Shown here in pieces: positions 22,901 through 35,100 of a DNA stretch of 64,000 nucleotides (its first letter is position 1; every line of letters begins with the position of its first letter). Made by a program: the position numbers and the translations under genes. Location of the stretch: positions 43,951,682 to 44,015,681 of the forward strand of contig NC_088300.1 of NCBI RefSeq assembly GCF_032854445.1, written 5' to 3'. Under the pieces are notes generated by a model. It did not search any database, was not told where the DNA came from, and worked only from the letters and a program-made list of their open reading frames with translations. The stretch is from Liolophura sinensis. Lineage: Eukaryota; Mollusca; Polyplacophora; Chitonida; Chitonidae.

Positions 22901-25900
22901 ATACATTTTTCAATATAAATTTCTAGAATAGAAAAACGTTCTTAGAAGATGCATATTTGTGAAGAAAAATGAATAAAAACTATGTTCCTCATGAGGTCAA
23001 AATGTGACTTTCCGCCTTGGTAGATTTTTTCTAGGTTTCTGATTACAGAAAGCGCCTAGAGTATGGCGACAACATTTATCCGCTTTTAACTCTGACCTGG
23101 AAGATATTTTCGTGAAAACTTACACTTGTTTAGAGACCTCTTTGGTGGCCTGATGGTTAGAGCGTCCGCATAGATGTAGGGAGACCCGTATAGTGCGACT
23201 GGGTGTGGTGTGACTGATGTGAATGGGTGTGGTGTCATGTCTGGTGTCTTTAGCATGATACTTTAATGGCGGCAGCACTTTGGTGACATTTGGCGACTCG
23301 TCTTGCAACAGAAAGATACAGTATATGTACATTTACCAAATGTCCTCGTCGTCATCTGACTGAAAACTTGCATACATACGAACCCTTGCTTAGTGTTAAC
23401 GGGGCTTGTTCGCTTTATAATTATCAAATGTCTCTTGCCTATTCCAAGTATAAAATGTTTGGAAGCTATGTTTGTACCATTGTATAATCAGTCTATATTC
23501 CTTTTTATTTCTCATCTTCAGGTAAAAACTGTGAAATCAACATCGACGAATGTCAAAGCAAGCCATGTCAAAACAATGGCCTGTGCATGGATGCTGTCAG
23601 CAGTTATAGTTGCATATGTCGTGACGGCACGTCGGGTAAATACTGCGAGATCAATTTTGACGAATGTGAGAGCAATCCTTGTCAGAACGGCGGATCCTGC
23701 GAAGACAAGATCAACTCATACACTTGTGGGTGCCCTCTCAGCTACACCGGGAAGCACTGCGAGACGAAAATACAGCCTTGTGATAGTAAGCCTTGTGAAA
23801 ATGGTGGCACATGTGTCAATAACGGTGACAACTTTACGTGTAACTGTTTGCCTGGGTTTGAGGGGTTCACCTGCGAAGAGAATGTGAACGAGTGTGAGAG
23901 CGACCCGTGTAAGAACGGTGGCTACTGCTCAGACTTAACCGGTAGATTTGAGTGCCGATGTCCGCCTAATACTTCAGGAGAAATGTGTGAGACACTTTTG
24001 GAGACCACAACAATTCCTACAACGGAACCAGTTACAATACCTACTACTGGGGATTTGACGACTGAAGAGTATACGGACGAAATGTCTACGGTAATTCCTA
24101 CCGGTGACATGCGCACTGACGAAATGTCAAGCCCCTCGCAAGAAGAAACGTCAAGTCAGTCACTAGATGAAGTGTCAAGTCAATCACTTGGATGAAATGT
24201 TAAGTCTATTGCCAGATGAAGTGACTACGACGATGGACGAAATGGTGGACAACACGACAGCAGCAACAGATGCAGGTGAACTGTCTTCATTAAGCACAGC
24301 TGATAATACTTCCACAACTCCAAGTTTTGAACCAGAAGCAACTGGACAAGATTTGACGACATTTGATGGTGACATCGAAACCTTGTTGACTACACCATAC
24401 CAGCCAAGACCAGACGTCCCGGTCGACGAATTACCAACGAGGATTTCAGAACAACGGACGACTCAGTTAATGTAACTGCAGATATCACCGAAAGTGACGC
24501 AGACAATTTCAACATTGTCTACCGTCGAAGTAGAAGCGCACACCTTTAGGACTAAGCGACACAACCGCAGATGTAACAGATCTAGACAGTGCATATAATG
24601 CTACGACAGTGTCACTGACTCCAGTATCACTGCAGACGATCTCTCCGGAAAATTTCATCAGAAGAGATTGGTGTAGTGACAGAGGAAGGTAGCGGGGATA
24701 TTGCTGTGACGCCAGTTATAGATGTGGAGGACACCGGAGGAGGATGGAGGTTCTGGCGCTGTGATCACCACTGAGCCTCTCATGATGATCTCTGATGTCA
24801 CCGAAAGTGTATCAAAAGAGACTGCAACAACGACCACTGTTGAGCCCGGAACTTACGGCTACATCGACTCCTAGTGACGCCAGTCAAGAGCAGTACTGAC
24901 GTCGACAGTACTGATGTTGATACTGCCCGCTTCTGGTGATTTGGATGAGACCTTAACCTCGTTATCACCTGTGAAGACTGTGGGGACTGATATATCCGAT
25001 TCCGTTGAGGAGTCTGCGTCAGGAGATATCACGGATGTCATGACGTCTACCCCAGTCACGCGACTGACGTCTTCGAAAGTAATAGACGAGGAAGACGTGG
25101 GCTCAGGTGCCACAGTTGAGGTGTTGCCGTCCGAAGAAAGCACTCCGGACGAACCAGAGTACTCTGTCGTCACATTCAGATGCTTCGTTGACAACACCGC
25201 GGGCAGAAGTGGACAGCTCGGGTGATCTTGTAGTTGATACAACTGACGGAGTGGTTGATACAACTGACGGAGAGGCTGATACAGCTGACGGAGAAGTTGG
25301 CTCGGGTGAAATTGTGACGTCAGTTCTTTTGTCGTCAACTGTGGCGGATGTTAATGCAACCTCTCCATTAGCTACTTCGCAGGCTGTCACTACACCAGTG
25401 ACTCTTTCCACATTTTCTCCAGAAAAGGAAAATCTGTCTTCTACTGCAAGATCAGTGTTTCCAATAGCGACCGACCTGTACATGGGTAGTATCGAAGAGA
25501 ACGTATTTGTATCCTGAACTTGTGGTACAACTCCTCCATTACTAATCTTTCCCGACAAACCACGCTCTACTACTGTAAAAGTATGTCCCTAAGAGAACTC
25601 CAAAACCATATGTTCCCAAAACCACACCTGCCCTACGGAGAAGCCTTCTAGTTTAGAGACAACCACTCTGGAATTGGATACAGAATCAGTAACTTCGTGG
25701 ATATACGATACAATGTCTACACTATCTACACTTTTTACAACATCAACAACAACAGCAACAACCAGCAACCTCAGGCTACCACTGAAGGGGAAGGCTGAAC
25801 CACCACCGCCTATCCTTCTTCCCACCTCAGAGCCACAAGACCAGCGCACGAATCGTGGTGATATACCACCCGAAGAAGACGACAACCACTACTCCCACAA

Positions 25901-26491
25901 AACCAACTAAGGCAACTCCTACGCCAGTACCCCCCTACACCTGTACCCACCACAACAGTACCTTCCACACCGGTGCCCACGGAAAACATCCCTTATCCGT
26001 CAAAGTCTGTTACATGGCCCAAGCCAGTAATGGTAAAGACAACTCCTAAGACAACAGTGATACCCTCTCTAGGTTTCCCGTCCATACGGACCAGAGTATA
26101 TCACACGGTGAGAAATGCCTACAACGTCGGAAAGAAGATAGCTGACGCAGCGTACAAAAAGTCCAAGGCGTTGCTCCATCGCACCATTCGTCGATTGACG
26201 GATCTATGGAAGTTATGTGTAAGGAACGCCATGAAGGTTGTATACACGCCATACAACTACGTCCGGAACCTCTACACGACTTCCGTCAACAAGGGTAACA
26301 GGTTGCTGAGTAACGCTTACAAATACACCTACAGTGGGCTTCGGAAAGTTTACGGACACGCACGAAGGACCATGTCCAGCTATTACAACTACCTCCGGGC
26401 ACAGTACAAGAGACGATACAATTATTATTATACTCAGTATTATAATTACTACCGAAATCTTAAAAACAAATGGTGGAATTACTTTGGCTGA
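18005..26491 (+). CDS. DSL-family Notch ligand (Delta/Jagged-like) with eight EGF repeats, Ser/Thr-rich region and basic Tyr-rich tail; 5' incomplete, frameshifted
   Basis: Exons: 18005-18186, 19165-19300, 19750-19904, 20124-20260, 21444-21566, 21946-22115, 22719-22890, then one long exon from 23522. Phases agree through 24195. Order: MNNL, DSL, EGF 1-8, acidic Ser/Thr/Asp/Glu-rich stretch, Pro/Thr linker, basic Tyr-rich C-terminus ending at 26491. DSL ligands bind Notch on neighbouring cells through MNNL and DSL. Here canonical EGF repeats follow the DSL domain directly and I find no DOS-type pair. No hydrophobic membrane segment is visible before the stop, which is unusual for Delta or Jagged and suggests secretion or a missing exon. 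The strict open frame ends with a TGA at 24193-24195 after a probable one-base insertion; later parts are in shifting frames. The signal peptide is not identified. An in-frame stop at 18002-18004 fixes the first acceptor at 18003-18004. Confidence 0.85.
18393..18514 (+). mobile_element. Old, highly diverged V-SINE-like fragment (family 1)
   Basis: Faint matches in order to GTCAGCAACCTGC, the core, TAAATGAAA and TTGAGTATGGC...CAATCAA. It is in intron 1 of the visible DSL model. Confidence 0.4.
20124..21566 (+). other. DSL domain and first EGF repeat
   Basis: Exon 20124-20260 encodes [28 protein letters not shown] and NCMPG. Exon 21444-21566 completes it with WNGEDC, giving the six-cysteine DSL pattern. 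The acceptor at 21442-21443 (gccaag) is weak but keeps phase and completes PGW. EGF 1 ([14 protein letters not shown] ... CICPVGRTG) follows at once. Confidence 0.88.
20368..20572 (+). mobile_element. tRNA-derived SINE (family 2)
   Basis: The head CCGCTTCGGTAGCATAATGG resembles a tRNA A-box region and GGATCAAACCCGGGTTGAG a B box. The body has GGCTCGCTTAGCGC, GTTGACAAGGTGCCAGG and AATGTAACTGGATGGGGT. It is in the intron after DSL exon 20124-20260. It is not a functional tRNA gene: the cloverleaf is not maintained. Confidence 0.72.
21946..24000 (+). other. EGF repeats 2-8 of the DSL protein
   Basis: Exons 21946-22115 and 22719-22890 and the start of exon 23522. The repeats open with [54 protein letters not shown] and VNECESDPC, and each ends in a CxC...G..C pattern. 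Most have the D/N-x-E-C start of calcium-binding EGF modules. EGF 4 is atypical: CVQAKEC replaces the usual C.NGG.C. Confidence 0.9.
23134..23368 (+). mobile_element. tRNA-derived SINE (family 2), internally rearranged
   Basis: TGGCCTGATGGTTAGAGCGT (A-box region) is followed by body blocks GGGTGTGGTGTCATG, GTCTTTAGCATGATAC, GGCGGCAGCACTTTGG and CGTCATCTGACTGAAAACTT. It lies in the intron before the long DSL exon at 23522. Confidence 0.7.
24001..25970 (+). pseudogene. Acidic Ser/Thr-rich coding stretch of the DSL gene interrupted by multiple single-base frameshifts
   Basis: Translation stays rich in Ser, Thr, Asp, Glu and Val throughout but hops between frames. The first frame runs to 24195, a second to 24475, then short pieces follow ([36 protein letters not shown]), then segments near 24914-25225, 25107-25517 and 25674-25910. 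Candidate indels sit in runs: an extra G near 24190 between SQSL and DEML, and a C run near 25930 between TPVP and [10 protein letters not shown] 21-base tandem (DTTDG type) lies at about 25233-25295. Either the assembly is locally wrong or the reading frame is decaying; the intact tail favours sequence error. Substitution patterns cannot be judged here. Confidence 0.6.
25971..26491 (+). other. Basic, Tyr-rich C-terminal tail of the DSL gene
   Basis: About 170 codons are open to the TGA at 26489-26491. After a Pro/Thr linker ([11 protein letters not shown]) comes a stretch dominated by Tyr, Arg, Lys and Asn with pieces such as [39 protein letters not shown] and [19 protein letters not shown]. 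No membrane helix, PDZ-binding end or known domain is recognised. The composition resembles nothing typical of Notch-ligand intracellular tails. It is linked to the DSL gene by colinearity and lack of another gene start, not by an unbroken frame. Confidence 0.6.
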
Positions 26492-28129
26492 GGTCTGAAA
26501 ACGTTTAAGAAGTCGGTTCGGGATGTGTTGGGTTAAACTTCTAGGTTTGGTGCAATGTTTACATCCGTCATTTGCGTTGCCCTTCCACTTGTTCTTGAGC
26601 TCAATGGACAGTATAGGCATATGAAACAGAGAATTTAGGCTTGAATGTTTCGTGGCTGGAAGTTTAAGAACTTAAGTGAGTTAAATATATTCCAAAAATA
26701 ACACATACATGGACGTAGGACGTGAGTAGATTGAACCTTCCTCAGGCATTAACATTTTAAGAAAAATGTCTAAGCAACACTGCTATTTTCTGTGTCAGAC
26801 GCCTGTATGTTAAAAAGTAAGGAAATGAACAGATGTAATATAAAGCCATGGTGACTTAGAATGAAAGTCGGAAGCCTTCAGCCAAGGAAATTCACACGAA
26901 CTAGCAACTTGAGGTATCATGGCATCATCGAAAGTTCACATTTAATTCACGTGGTTACAATTGATATATTGTTCTACTTGTTATATTGTTAGCGCAAGAA
27001 CGTAACCTGTTTCTGCATGACTGTTTTTTCTGTTTCTTCATACTTTGGTTGAAAGTCGACCTATATCAACTCAGGAATGCCCTCAAGTCTCGTCGTATTT
27101 GTGTACCATGTATTTGTTTAACCTATCAGAAAAATTAAGTAGTCTTGTTTTCATGTCAAAATCAAGAAAATGTAACGCGGGAGGTTTACTAAACTACTAC
27201 TTTACTAAAATAATTACCAATAAGCCCAGTAATAAAAGATCTATTTTCGAGCCTATCAGGACTTGCATAATGATGCAAACTTAATTGTCCGTAAAACATA
27301 TGTCATTGTCAATAAAACGCTCTGTTTAATACCTATTACTTTTTCCTTTTCCGGCAGTCACAATTAATACCTCTACTAGCAGGTACAATGACCAAAAAGT
27401 TTATCGTTTGGAGAGAGAGTAATTATCTTATCATTTTCAGGGGTTTATTTGCAGCAAGACTTGCACAGTTAATTACTTCCGTTTATTTCATTCATCAAAA
27501 CTTCCTGGCCCATGCAATTTAAGACCTTCCGGGGGCCTTAAGTTATGGACCGGGAACGAGGGGCATTCCTGTCCGCCATCCGAACTGCAAGTAATTACTT
27601 TTTTATTCTGCCGAAAATGGTTGTGATTAGTCTTCTTACTGTCTTTCGCGGTGAAATCATCACTGAATCATCTGTCTAAGGCTGTCTAAGCGAGAGGCAG
27701 ACATCTTATCTTTCCTCCAAATATTTTCCAGTCAGTTCTTCATGGAGATATTCATGAAGATATTTCGAGTGAATAGTTTTCAGCCGGTCCAATGAAATGC
27801 CAACCATCCTGTTGAAGCTAAAATAATATCTGCTTTATGACATGATGCCTAAATGTAATATAAGGTTGTCTTCTAGAAACTCGACACCGAAGCATATTTC
27901 GCCGTTCGTTTTCTTGCGTTTCATAAACAGACGAGGAATGAAAAATTAGGAGCTTCTTTCACTTGATGTGGAAAGACGAAGGCATAAAAAAGTTGCATCA
28001 GTGGTTTCTTCAACAACTGTCTCATTTAGTCGTGAAATTAGAAGAACAATGGTTATGAACGAAGATTTTCACGAGCGAACAGTTTTACGTTAGATCTATT
28101 TCATTGATTCCCCACTATACCAGCCAAGA

Positions 28130-28131
<2 letters not shown>

Positions 28132-28190
<59 letters not shown>

Positions 28191-28206
28191 ATTATTATTA
28201 TTATTA
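28132..28206. repeat. (AT)n then (TTA)n compound microsatellite
   Basis: About 26 AT units run directly into about seven TTA/ATT units. Confidence 0.97.
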
Positions 28207-31200
28207 TATTCCCCATATAATAATAGTATAATTTGTTGTATTTTTTAAAACAGTACGGAGATGCAAGAAAGTTGGTTGGTTAGCCACTCGCGTGATTGCT
28301 AAATATAGTTATGTTTCTTGATTGGTCTTTGGTTCATTGATAGACGTAAGTATTGACCGGTTGATTACCTGATTGATTGGGTACCTGGATACATTGATGA
28401 AGATTTAAGTTTCAGATTGGTGGATGTCATTAATAAAATGCTTTAGTTACAAGAGCGTTATCTTTATTTGACATCGATGCTTTCTGTATGTTGGTGGAGA
28501 CCACTCTAAATTCGAACCATTGACCCCATAGTCAGCATGCACCTACTCGGCGGCAATACACATCGATCGTATCGGTCATAACAGATGTTATACTGGAAAT
28601 AACAAATGTAAGTTGTTGGAATAATTCTACATCATCCTCTGCTTATATTCAGCGAGAAAATATCAAGTAACAGATATATCGCCAAAATACAAATTGTATA
28701 ACCACTCAACAAATGTATATCTCACCAGTTTGAAAGAATATTAACGCGGTAGCTGACCAGATGCTTATTCTTCTTCACCGAAAGTGAAATATTACACTGA
28801 CATCTTAAAGGCAAGGAAAATACTGACATGGAGTATATGTCAGAACATTAAACACTGCCTATGAAGTAGTTCGACCGAGTAAAATATGTTTGAAACATTT
28901 GATTTTACAAAGGCCTTTTCTGATCATGTTGTATATGGCACATACAGACTGCCAGACATCTGCATTCAAAATGCTCGAATATGTAGAGTTATGAATGCCT
29001 AGCCGAATGAACCTTGAAGCGAACTACCTCACGTCATTAATATATATACCACTGGAAGGGCCCAAACAGACTATTGAATGGGATTTTTTAAAAGCATTTT
29101 ACACGATGAAAATAATACAAGGTTCTAAAACCAAATCATATAGCTGTTTTCATTGTTTATGTCAGTGTTTTCTTTGACTTCACAGGTCTGGCAAATTATC
29201 AAAACAGAGTAAGCAGTTATTATAACGCCTATATACATGTACATACCTTTAAATATGTAGTACTTCGGCCGTAGATAATATCACCCCACCCCTTACCACT
29301 CGCCAGAGATGTCTTTTCCTTAACCTAAAAAGCAAGATGACATGCGAAATAAAACGAACTTTGCACTTAATACACTGACATGTGTTTATGTACTGAAACA
29401 TAGTAGGGTTTCATGTATATTGGCTTAAGCAGACAGGGGGTATTCAATTTAACCACCTCAGCATGTAGGCATATGTTTAGTGCACAGTTACCTCAAAAGA
29501 CACAACCGTACGTATCCTGTATGTGGCGTTAGTCAACAATCAAATAAATAAATAGACTAGGACTACCTGCAGTTTTACGGCTTCCAAGCCGTCTGTATGA
29601 ATAGTTTCAACCTCTGCTTCAGTACAGAGCAGTTTGCGATATAACAATATAACTATCGTCCAGCAACACAGCCAAGATAGTACATTAAAATACACAGTCC
29701 GCTTTGGGAAATCATGGAAAATTTACAAAGCAACTCAAGAGCATGTCATCGCCCAGTTCTCCTACGAGCGTAGGTTAAATGAATGGGCTTAGCTTTCTAT
29801 TTCTGAAATTAAATAAACACTTCCATCGGGAAAACTATTAATCGTAGCTCAAACACTTTTAGGTGACGTGTTTTTTAATTTAAAGGCCATTGGTATTATG
29901 TGAGGTCAAAACTCTAAAATTACTTTTTCATAACATCTGCAAAATACACCAGAATACATGGAAATGATTTTACATCAAACTTCAAAAATTTTTATGACGT
30001 TACATATATGACAATTCTAAAGTTTTATTGGATCTTTTTCAAAGCTTTATGTAACTTGTATTGCTATAATTTTACTGAGAAGGATCCATGCATTGGTTCT
30101 TGAGAAGATGTTTAAAGGTATTGCTCGAAATTCAATTTAGTCGCCAAACTAAATGACCTAGAAAAACAAACTTCACAACAGTTGAAGATAATATCTTCGA
30201 CAGTTCTATGTTAGATTTCAAAAAGCTGCGAATTGCAGTGGTCGCATACGTCAGTACAAATATAAAAGAGTGTAGCGCAGTCATCCAGGGCTAGAAAAAA
30301 CACAAGAAGACGAAAATAATAACTTTAATATTCCGAGCAAGAAACTTGAAAGCCTAATGAAGAAATTATTTAATCGTACGCCCGTAGGCCTATAGGCACC
30401 AAATATCTAAATGGTACAACCGTTATATTCGTCGCCGTCTGAATTGCACAAAATATCCGCTTTATCGGCTACTAGAGCAAAAACTTTACAGCTCAGAGGT
30501 CATATCCGTTTTTACATGACACGTCTCAAATGGGAGATAGATACAAATTATTTCACAAGCCTATGGCGTTTTTAATTCGATCACGTGACGATTTATAACA
30601 TATCATAAAGTAAGCTTTAAACTTGACAACTGACAATGACGGGCCCAAGTTGTGTTGTATGCTGTGCTTAACTAGGCCAAGGTCAAGGCTATACGTACTC
30701 TGGCGTTAATGCCATACAAAAAGGCCTACCGGTGCTTAATTTCATGTCACTTATCATCACGGGTTTCATTGAGTAATACTTTTAATAGCAATCTAGTCCT
30801 ATACAGTTAGCCTATGTCTGCTACCAACACGTAAAGTCTTCCTCAGTTATGAACACTCAGCTAGATCACATGATCCTCGTGCACAGTCACGAGGTGTGTT
30901 GACAGGATAGGACAAAAAACAGGGGCGTAGCGGAGAAGTTTGTCCAGCACACAAGACGAGATGTCCAGCCGTCTACCGTCCTCGCCATCCCGTCAGCTGG
31001 GAACAGCCCCGGGCCTTGTGTCCTGCCCTGTTTGCCAAGCCAGGTAGAGTTATCAGCGTAATCTAGCACAACTCAGAATTACGCCATATCGGAGGGCTGG
31101 CCTCTAAATATCCATCCTTAGCACTAGGCATATAGCCAGTTTCATTCTGTCGAGTGCGTAGAGATTATCGTGTCATACATTTCTGCATCTATGCCACTTT

Positions 31201-31385
31201 ACTTCATTCGTTGTTATGCCCATAAATTCTTCCTCCGTGACATTTATAGCCCGGAAAGACCGCAGTTTTAACAACAGGCTACATGGGTAGGCCTAAATTT
31301 AAAAAGTCCATCCGACCGGAATCATGAAAATTAAACTACTGGTATAAAAAATTCAAAGCCCTCCAATAGACAGTATAGGTTTATT

Positions 31386-31491
31386 TATACATACACACAC
31401 ACAAGCACATACACGCATACATACACGCATACACGTACGCATACATACATACATACACGCACGCACGCATATATATATATATATATATATT
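31386..31491. repeat. Compound microsatellite: AC/ATAC/ACGC then (AT)n
   Basis: Alternating purine-pyrimidine steps for about 100 bases (CATACACACACACACAAGC ... CATACATACATACATACACG ... TATATATA). Such runs can adopt Z-DNA; here that is only a sequence-composition remark. Confidence 0.95.
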
Positions 31492-32173
31492 AATGATGAA
31501 GGAGGTTTTGAAGGTTGTAAACATTATTGCGTTGGGTGAAGGAAAGTCAGAGGAGGATACTGCAGTACGGTTGATATAACCTTGTACTATCACACTTATA
31601 CTATCACATAGGCCTGCATGCACATGTGTATCTTCTCCGGCATATAATAGGATACAGTGGGGGGCCTGTGGCCAGCAGACATGGAAACGTCTTACAGCTG
31701 CGTGTGGACGGCCGTGTATTTCCTAACATTTGTATAAGTTGGTTGTATTTTTTATGTTTTTTTTTTCGCGTGAATGACAGTTGCACTGTACGGATTTATG
31801 TTTAAAAATTTTTTTGTACCAGTCGGTACGACATAAGCCAATGAACGCACTTTTGCTGTCGCATTATTTTTTCTTTTGTTTTTTTCTAAGTATCTCCTAA
31901 TTCATCTTGTTTTACGTTCGTTTTGCTATATGAAAGCTATTTGTATTTCGTGTTAGAATATTGTTACTTTCACACACTTTGCCTTCCAGTCAATTCTATA
32001 CCCTACTTGAATTAATGCTAGTCACCAAAGGATTTGAAAGTGCCTTTATGTCATGTATGTCACTGTTGTTGAATAGCGCTCGTATATCAGCTGGGTCCCA
32101 TGTTTCAGGCATGTTCCATTTCCAAACCAACCTTCGGGGGGTGTGTTTGCCAGTCAATGTCAACAATGTTGTC

Positions 32174-35100
32174 ATGTGTTCAAGTTTCGGGCGTCTGCGC
32201 CCTACAAAATCAACTGTAACGTTTACTGTCAATGGGAAACAGTACACAGGTGAGCTTAGTCAATTTGAACTGAGTAAAATGCCAATCACACTCAATAAAG
32301 AACCATGATCATTGGTACTGATTTAGCTCACATGATGATACGCAAAAGACATCACATCAAAAACCGCTTCAGTAGCCTAGTGGTTAGAGAGTCCGTTTCG
32401 AAGTCGGGAGACTCCGGGATCAAACCCGGTTCGAGTCGTATCAAAGATGTTAAAACTGGTATACTTGCTGCTGCCTCGCTTGGCGCTCAGCACTGAGAAA
32501 CAGGATTGGTTGGCCAGGTGTCAGTATAATGTGATTGGTTGGGGTGTCATACCTCGTGTCTTCGGCATAATACTTTGGCGGCATGGGTTCACCCTGCCAC
32601 AAGATGACAAAATATACACACATACTGACTGCTGGGCCTCATAGTCACACCTGACTCTAAAAGCTTTGGCGTTCAGGATGAAGGGGATAGTGCAACGACT
32701 GGTTGACCCGTATCAGTATGCTTGTTAATGACTCTGGCCCTGCGGCTTACTTGCCTTCAGTAAAGCGTCTCAGTGAAGCAGCACTAGATAAAAAAGCGGT
32801 GGAAATCCGTCCTGCAACAAGGAGGCACATTACATGCACTCTAAGGATTCCTTCGTCGTCATATGACTGAAACATTGTTAAGTACGACGTTAAACCCCAA
32901 GCACTCACTCACTCACCAAATCAAAACTGTCGTATAGGCCTATACGTGTGAGTGTTAATAAATACAGTTTCGTGAGCAAAGGCCTGCCCCAGGGATCACG
33001 AGGAGATCTTAGACTTAAGTCAAAATTCCAAACCCCTATAAAATTGTTATTTTTTCTTAAGTAATAAGGCAAAACATATTGCTTTTCATTCTCAAGTTAT
33101 GGGTAAGTTATTTTACAACAAATTTCAGCAAATGTAGCGGAAAGGAACATACCAAATTTAGTGGTTGAAGTTTAGACTTAAGTATAAGATTGCTTCGTGA
33201 TAGTGGGCTGTAGTGTCTATCCATGATGCCTTCATTTTAGTGGGAAGGTCTGTCAGCAACTTGCGGATGGTCGTGGGATTTCCCCGAGCTCTGCCCGGTT
33301 TCCTCCCATCATAATGCTGGCCGCCGTCGTATTCTTGAGTACGGCGTAATCAAATAAATAAATAAATAAATTCATTCATTTTATCCAGCGTCAAATATCG
33401 TTACGTAATTACCAGAATAAGCAATGTCGAAACAGTCAAGACCATCAGTCATTCATTATCAGCGTCTTGCTATCTGAACATTGCATTTCACTCAGTAGAG
33501 GCTATATACCATTTCAACCTCTTTTTTGTCAGCTGGAAACGAGCACAGCGCCACTACGTCTCTGAACCAGTTCCTAAGACAAAACCACGTGTCGTTTGGT
33601 ACCAAGTTCATGTGTCGTGAGGGAGGGTGTGGTTGTTGTACTGTTGCCGTCATGTTGACCAATCCCGTGGACGGCAAGACCGAATCTGCATCCATTAATT
33701 CGGTACGTTGTACTCAGACGGGACTAAATATACCATGACTCCGCCCTACATTAATGGTTCATATTATTAATCCTAAATTGACGTAGATTCTTATGTATAA
33801 AGAGATAAACCACAGTCACAAGTATCTATGGTGACCTCTTTAGAAAGCTGATTAGTCTAAAATTTTCTGCCGGTCAGAGGTTCGAATCCCGGTGCCCCTG
33901 GTTCGGCATAGGTTTTTTGATAGCTGACGACAGTTTCTATATCTGTTATTTGCCCGGCAAATGGCGCCGTGTTTCATATAAAAAAAGTCACATGTAAAAG
34001 AGTGTGGAAATATGAGGATCTGTAGCCCAGTATACCAGAAATTTATCCGCCGTCCTCCCAAGGACAACGGACATCATTCATTCAAAATAAGAAAATACAT
34101 ACGCTGACATTGAACAAAATAGTACTCGGTTCCCCACATATTTCGGGACATATTCCACTCTAGTCATAGTTTATGGAACTCCACCCCTACAAAGGGTAGA
34201 TATAAGTGGAATCTTCTTGAGAACGCCATACAACACTAAATCAGATTAATATATGTATAAAATAAACAGTACAAGAGCTATTACAGTATAGGTAACATGC
34301 GGTGTCTGCGTAAACTTGTGCATCCGTCACGCATCACGTATTTTCCTCCCGTCCCGCAGTGTCTCTGCCCTCTGTTTGTCTGTGACGGATGGACAATCAC
34401 CACAGTGGAAGGAATCGGACAACAAAGAACAGGGCTTCATCCCATACAACAACACCTTGTGGATTATAACGGGAGTCAGTGCGGATTCTGTAGTCCGGGA
34501 ATGGTTATGACAATGTACAGGTGAGATACAAAACCGAATATCTGCAGGTATCCATAGCTGTACCATATATAATGCATGTAAGCGTAAGCGTAAACCTCAA
34601 AAAGGCAAAGACGTGTGAAATACGAAGGCATATTTATTTATTTATTTATTTGATTGGTGTTTTACGCCGTACTCAAGAATGTTTCAGTTATACGATGGCA
34701 GCAAGCATGATTGTGGAAACCCACGACCATCCACGGATTGGTATAACTATTAATGAAGCCAAATAATATAGACGATCATGCTTAACATTTGAGTATTAGT
34801 CTAATTCTGCTCGTATTGATCAAATTAACCGAATGAAGTCCGCAGTGGATTTTTAAGACACTTACTGATTCCTTAATTGTTAATTGGGGGATCGATTCCA
34901 CGACCTCAGCTTTGACTGTTTCTAAAAATTTGAAAGGAACGCTTGTCTATGGATGTTTAGTGATAAAATTGGAAACCCTTAATGAGTCTTTCACATTTTG
35001 AAGTTTGTAGGCTATAAAGTATATAATTTATGCACGATATCGAATTGTCCAATTTTGACTGAAACCAATATTCCATTGTGGAAGCGGCTCGAGATCTTTG

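Larger units (their letters stand above)
26492..32173. other. Intergenic region between the DSL gene and the molybdo-flavoenzyme gene
   Basis: No gene is supported. Possible poly(A) signal AATAAA at 27311-27316 for the DSL gene. It contains the microsatellites listed separately and a short family-1 SINE tail near 29509-29553 (CAATCAAATAAATAAATAG). The enzyme's promoter should lie near its end, but no clear core promoter element was identified. Confidence 0.5.

Noticed and set aside
24871..25885. Minus-strand ORFs of 98-155 codons opposite the DSL gene's Ser/Thr region
   Set aside because: They are antisense shadows of low-complexity coding sequence and have no independent support.
26213..26620. 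Minus-strand ORF with a hydrophobic stretch, a possible membrane protein
   Set aside because: The hydrophobic run is the complement of the Tyr-codon-rich tail (TAT/TAC read backwards gives ATA/GTA), not a separate gene.
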